Shown here: one piece after another, positions 5,521-7,952 of the stretch | Numbering within the stretch: position 1 is the first letter of the stretch | Layout: every line of letters starts with the position of its first letter | Assembly (NCBI GenBank): GCA_002366755.1 | Contig: DFBV01000016.1 | Location: 1-7,952 of the forward strand | DNA: 7,952 nucleotides | Source of the DNA: Anaerolineales bacterium UBA3071 | Lineage (GTDB): Bacteria; Chloroflexota; Anaerolineae; UBA3071 | Direction: 5' to 3' | The notes under the pieces: generated by a model | What the model was told of the DNA's origin: nothing | Databases searched by the model: none | What the model saw: only the letters and a program-made list of their open reading frames with translations | Translations under genes and position numbers: made by a program

Positions 5521-6735
5521 CTACGTCAGATAGTCCCGCAGTTTGCGGCTGCGGAGCGGATGGCGCAGCTTGCGCAGCGCCCTGGCCTCGATCTGTCGCA
5601 CCCGCTCCCGCGTGACGTTGATCTCCTGTCCCACTTCTTCCAGTGTGTAGTACCGGCCATCTTTCAGCCCGTAGCGCATCTCCAGCACCTCGCGTTCTCG
5701 CTTTTTCAACGAGTCCAGGATCTCTCGCATGTGCTGTTTGAGCATCTCGCGTGAGGCGGCATCCACCGGCCCGGGCAACTTCTGATCCTCGATGAAGTCG
5801 CCCAGGTAACTGCTTTCCTCGCTGCCCACGGGCGTTTCCAGGGACATCGGTTCCACTGCGGAGTTTGATATGCGGCGTACCCTGTCCTCTGCTTGCCGCC
5901 ACCGCCATTCCAGCGCTGGGTCGAGGGGACGGTCGAGCGCCCGAGCCTCTTCGATGGCCCGCCGATCCACTGATGCCAGCAGGCCCATCTCTAGAGCGAC
6001 CTCTTCGGTGGTCGGTTCCCTTCCGTACTGTTGAGCCAGCTCTCGTTTGGCCCTTCTCAGAAGGCTGATCTGCTCGTGCATGTGCACGGGCACGCGGATC
6101 GTGCGGGCCTGGCCCGCAATGGCTCGACCTATGGAATTGCGTATCCAGTGGCTGGCGTAGGTGCTGAACTTGTAGCCCCTGCGGTAGTCGAATTTCTCTA
6201 CCGCTTTCAGCAGACCGAGGTTCCCTTCTTGGATCAAGTCGAGCAGTGACATGCCGCCTCGGCCAGCGTAGCGTTTGGCCCAACTGACCACCAATCGCAG
6301 GTTAGCCTGCGCGAGTTCTTGCTTAGCGTTTTCTCCGTCTTCGATCAGGGCCTTCAGCCTCGTGCGCTCTTCCGGTGAGGCTTCTCCGTATGCCAACGCC
6401 TCTTCGGCCTGTTTCTTCCGCTGAATGCGCTCGGCTTTCTCTTTCACTTGCTCTGCCGTGAGCAAGGGGTGACGGCCGATCTCGTGCAGATACATGCGCA
6501 CAGGATCGCTAGTGGCAGTGAGGTCGCCCAGTTGCTCCACAATCTCCTCAATGGGACGCTGCGCCTCAACCTCGACCTCGGCGCTCTCCTCGTCCTCGGT
6601 CGTGTCCGGCAGTTCCGGCTTGTCTGGGCTATCCTGGTCGGCGGGCGCGCCGGAAGAGGCAGCCAGTTCCGACAATTGGGAGGCGTCGGAGAGCGCCTGA
6701 GTATTGTCTCCCATCCCCGTTTCCGTCGTGCTCAA
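5521..6735 (-). CDS. rpoD: RpoD-like sigma-70 factor with atypical region 2.4
   Basis: RNA polymerase sigma factor of 404 residues. The order is an acidic non-conserved N-terminus (about 33-57), region 1.2 (DPVRMYLHEIGRHPLLTAEQ, 77-96), region 2 (ANLRLVVSWAKRY, DLIQEGNLGLLKAVEKFDYR, GYKFSTYASHWIRNSIGRAI, ARTIRVPVHM; 144-219), region 3 (about 221-300), the sigma finger (EPMSLETPVG...LGDFIED, 295-317), and region 4 with the -35 helix VTRERVRQIEARALRKLRHP (374-393). Region 1.1 is not recognisable. Two oddities: residues equivalent to E. coli Trp433, Gln437 and Thr440 are His196, Asn200 and Gly203, and region 3 has an insertion of about 28 residues (roughly 253-280). I choose the TTG at 6735. AGAGG lies eight bases upstream and TTG overlaps the dnaG stop as TTGA, implying translational coupling. 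The ATG at codon 8 (6714) is less well placed. It ends in tandem stops TAG TAA. It could be the principal or a group 2 sigma factor. Confidence 0.93.
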   Translation of the reverse strand: MSTTETGMGDNTQALSDASQLSELAASSGAPADQDSPDKPELPDTTEDEESAEVEVEAQRPIEEIVEQLGDLTATSDPVRMYLHEIGRHPLLTAEQVKEKAERIQRKKQAEEALAYGEASPEERTRLKALIEDGENAKQELAQANLRLVVSWAKRYAGRGGMSLLDLIQEGNLGLLKAVEKFDYRRGYKFSTYASHWIRNSIGRAIAGQARTIRVPVHMHEQISLLRRAKRELAQQYGREPTTEEVALEMGLLASVDRRAIEEARALDRPLDPALEWRWRQAEDRVRRISNSAVEPMSLETPVGSEESSYLGDFIEDQKLPGPVDAASREMLKQHMREILDSLKKREREVLEMRYGLKDGRYYTLEEVGQEINVTRERVRQIEARALRKLRHPLRSRKLRDYLT

Positions 6736-7952
6736 AGGGCTTTCCTCTTGCCTCTCCAGGTACAAGCGTTCAACATCTGTTGCAACCGTCCCATCTGGTT
6801 GGTGTGCTGCAGCACCGTTTTCGCGTAGTCTTCCACTGCCCTGCCATCGCCTTCTTCTTGGGCTTGCTCCAGCAGATACTGCAGTTCTGCCAACCGCTGG
6901 CGCAGCCGTGTCAAGCGCAGTCGCAAGACCACGTTGATCAGGTCGTCGGCCGCTTGCTCTGGGGGAAGCGACGGCAGTGTGGCGCCGTAGTCCAGCAGTT
7001 GTTCCCATCGCTCCTGCAAGGGTAACTCCAACTGCTCTTTGAAGACAGTCTCCTGCTGGCTTTGCTCGGAAAGCTGGGCCTCCAGCAAGGCGGCGAAAAT
7101 TGCCTGATCCACAACGTGGGTGAAATCCTCGGTGTCCAGCGGTACGATCTGTAGGGCATCGGACTTGGCGTCAAGCACGGGCAACAACTCTGGCCTCAGC
7201 AGTAGCTGGGCCAGGCAGTGTGCTTGCGGTTCCGGGCGGCGGCGCTCCTCCGCATTGGCCTGCTGCATCTCCTCTTCGAAGGGAGGAGACGGCTTGCGCC
7301 GTCTGCGGCCACGCTTGGGCTGCAACACCTGGCTGTGTACGATCTGCTCGTCTACCTGCACCAGCCGCGCCAGCTTTTGCACGTAGTGTGCTCGCTCAAT
7401 ATCGTCGGCGATTTCGCGGATGAGAGGGGCCAACCGGCGCACCGCCTCGGCTTTCCCTTTGCCCGTGCTCAGGTCTGCATCTGCTGTCACCAGGTGCAGG
7501 AAGTAATCCACCACCGGCTGAGCATCGGCGACGAGCTGATTCCAGCGGTCCAGGCTGGCGCAGATCACTTCATCCGGGTCCTGACCGGGCGGCAAGGTCA
7601 TGATGCGCAATTGAGCGTCCAGCCGCCCTTCGAAGCGGATTAGGCCGCTGGCTGTCGGTGTGGGCACCCACGTGCGGTCCAGTGCCTCGCGAGCCTGTTG
7701 CACGCCGCGCAGTGTGGCGGCCCGACCAGCGGTATCAGCGTCCAGGGCCAGTACGAACTTCGTCGTGTAGCGCTTCAGCCGCTTGAGTTGCTGCTCGGTC
7801 AGGGCTGTGCCCATGGTGGCGACTACGTTGCTGATGCCGTGCTGGTGAGCTGCCAGCACGTCCATGTACCCCTCGACGATGATGGCCGAGTCGGCGGAGC
7901 GAATGGCCTGCCGCGCTTCGTACAAGCCGTAGAATTGCCGGCCCTTGTCGAA
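6732..7952 (-). CDS. dnaG: DNA primase DnaG, C-terminal 406 residues (5' end outside window)
   Basis: Primase that makes RNA primers for the lagging strand at the replication fork and works with the replicative helicase DnaB. The window enters inside the catalytic core, with the reading frame open to the edge (FDKGRQFYGLYEARQAI). The TOPRIM fold is clear: VEGYMDV with acidic Glu27 (window numbering) and ALDADTAGRAA with Asp71 and Asp73, the metal-binding residues, followed by LPPGQDPDEVI (120-130). About 20 residues (WVPTPTASGLIRFEGRLDAQ, 95-114) are inserted before the last TOPRIM strand compared with E. coli. A basic linker (PKRGRRRRKPSPP, 212-224) leads to a helical, Gln/Glu-rich C-terminal region (about 240-400), expected to contact DnaB. 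The zinc-binding N-terminus and probably about 250 residues lie beyond the edge. The TGA stop shares bases with the rpoD TTG start, as in the conserved dnaG-rpoD operon. Confidence 0.95.
   Translation of the reverse strand, partial: FDKGRQFYGLYEARQAIRSADSAIIVEGYMDVLAAHQHGISNVVATMGTALTEQQLKRLKRYTTKFVLALDADTAGRAATLRGVQQAREALDRTWVPTPTASGLIRFEGRLDAQLRIMTLPPGQDPDEVICASLDRWNQLVADAQPVVDYFLHLVTADADLSTGKGKAEAVRRLAPLIREIADDIERAHYVQKLARLVQVDEQIVHSQVLQPKRGRRRRKPSPPFEEEMQQANAEERRRPEPQAHCLAQLLLRPELLPVLDAKSDALQIVPLDTEDFTHVVDQAIFAALLEAQLSEQSQQETVFKEQLELPLQERWEQLLDYGATLPSLPPEQAADDLINVVLRLRLTRLRQRLAELQYLLEQAQEEGDGRAVEDYAKTVLQHTNQMGRLQQMLNACTWRGKRKAL

Noticed and set aside
5315..6283. 322-codon minus-strand open frame
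   Set aside because: It covers the rpoD 3' half in another frame and continues across the palindrome and the tRNA promoter; low-complexity Arg/Gly/Ala sequence. Not a gene.
6736..7008. Upstream extension of rpoD into dnaG
   Set aside because: The frame stays open, but the sequence there is antisense-frame noise inside dnaG and the sigma family has no such N-terminus. TTG 6735 has the ribosome binding site.

Overview
The window is about 8 kb of ordinary, dense, high-GC bacterial chromosome with no mobile element, CRISPR array or phage gene. Gene content points to a Gram-positive-like or deep-branching bacterium, most probably Chloroflexota (Anaerolineae/Caldilineae type). The clues are a SpoVS-family protein beside non-sporulation genes, a dnaG-rpoD pair, a standalone LysN/ARO8-like aminotransferase, and intergenic palindromes whose arms carry short tandem units. 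This placement is an inference from protein style, not a search result.

Layout. The left end (1-243) holds no convincing gene, only an imperfect palindrome, a strong 15-bp hairpin terminator and a second palindromic repeat. Three minus-strand genes follow, read right to left: queG (epoxyqueuosine reductase, 2962 to 1916), a spoVS-like gene with its own promoter (1797 to 1498) and a PLP aminotransferase (1428 to 244). Divergent from queG is the only plus-strand gene, an unrecognised 131-residue protein (3220-3615) with a consensus -35 box, a structured leader and a strong ribosome binding site. It converges on glyA (serine hydroxymethyltransferase, 5160 to 3736); a palindromic repeat lies between them. 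Upstream of glyA on the same strand are a perfect 12-bp hairpin and tRNA-Asn(GTT) with a near-perfect promoter. At the right end rpoD (6735 to 5521) follows dnaG (primase, cut by the window edge), and the two reading frames overlap by four bases.

How the parts fit. dnaG-rpoD is the core of the classical macromolecular synthesis operon (replication priming plus transcription initiation). tRNA-Asn and QueG both belong to translation, and tRNA-Asn(GUU) is one of the four queuosine-bearing tRNAs that QueG finishes. GlyA feeds one-carbon metabolism. SpoVS is a small Alba-fold, probably nucleic-acid-binding regulator.

No wholly new system is evident. The items most worth a second look are: (1) the sigma factor, which is RpoD-like in overall form but carries changes at three positions that read the upstream edge of the -10 element and has an insertion in region 3; (2) the tRNA-Asn / hairpin / glyA arrangement; (3) palindromes sitting a few bases after the stop codons of minus-strand genes; and (4) the unknown plus-strand gene with its structured leader.
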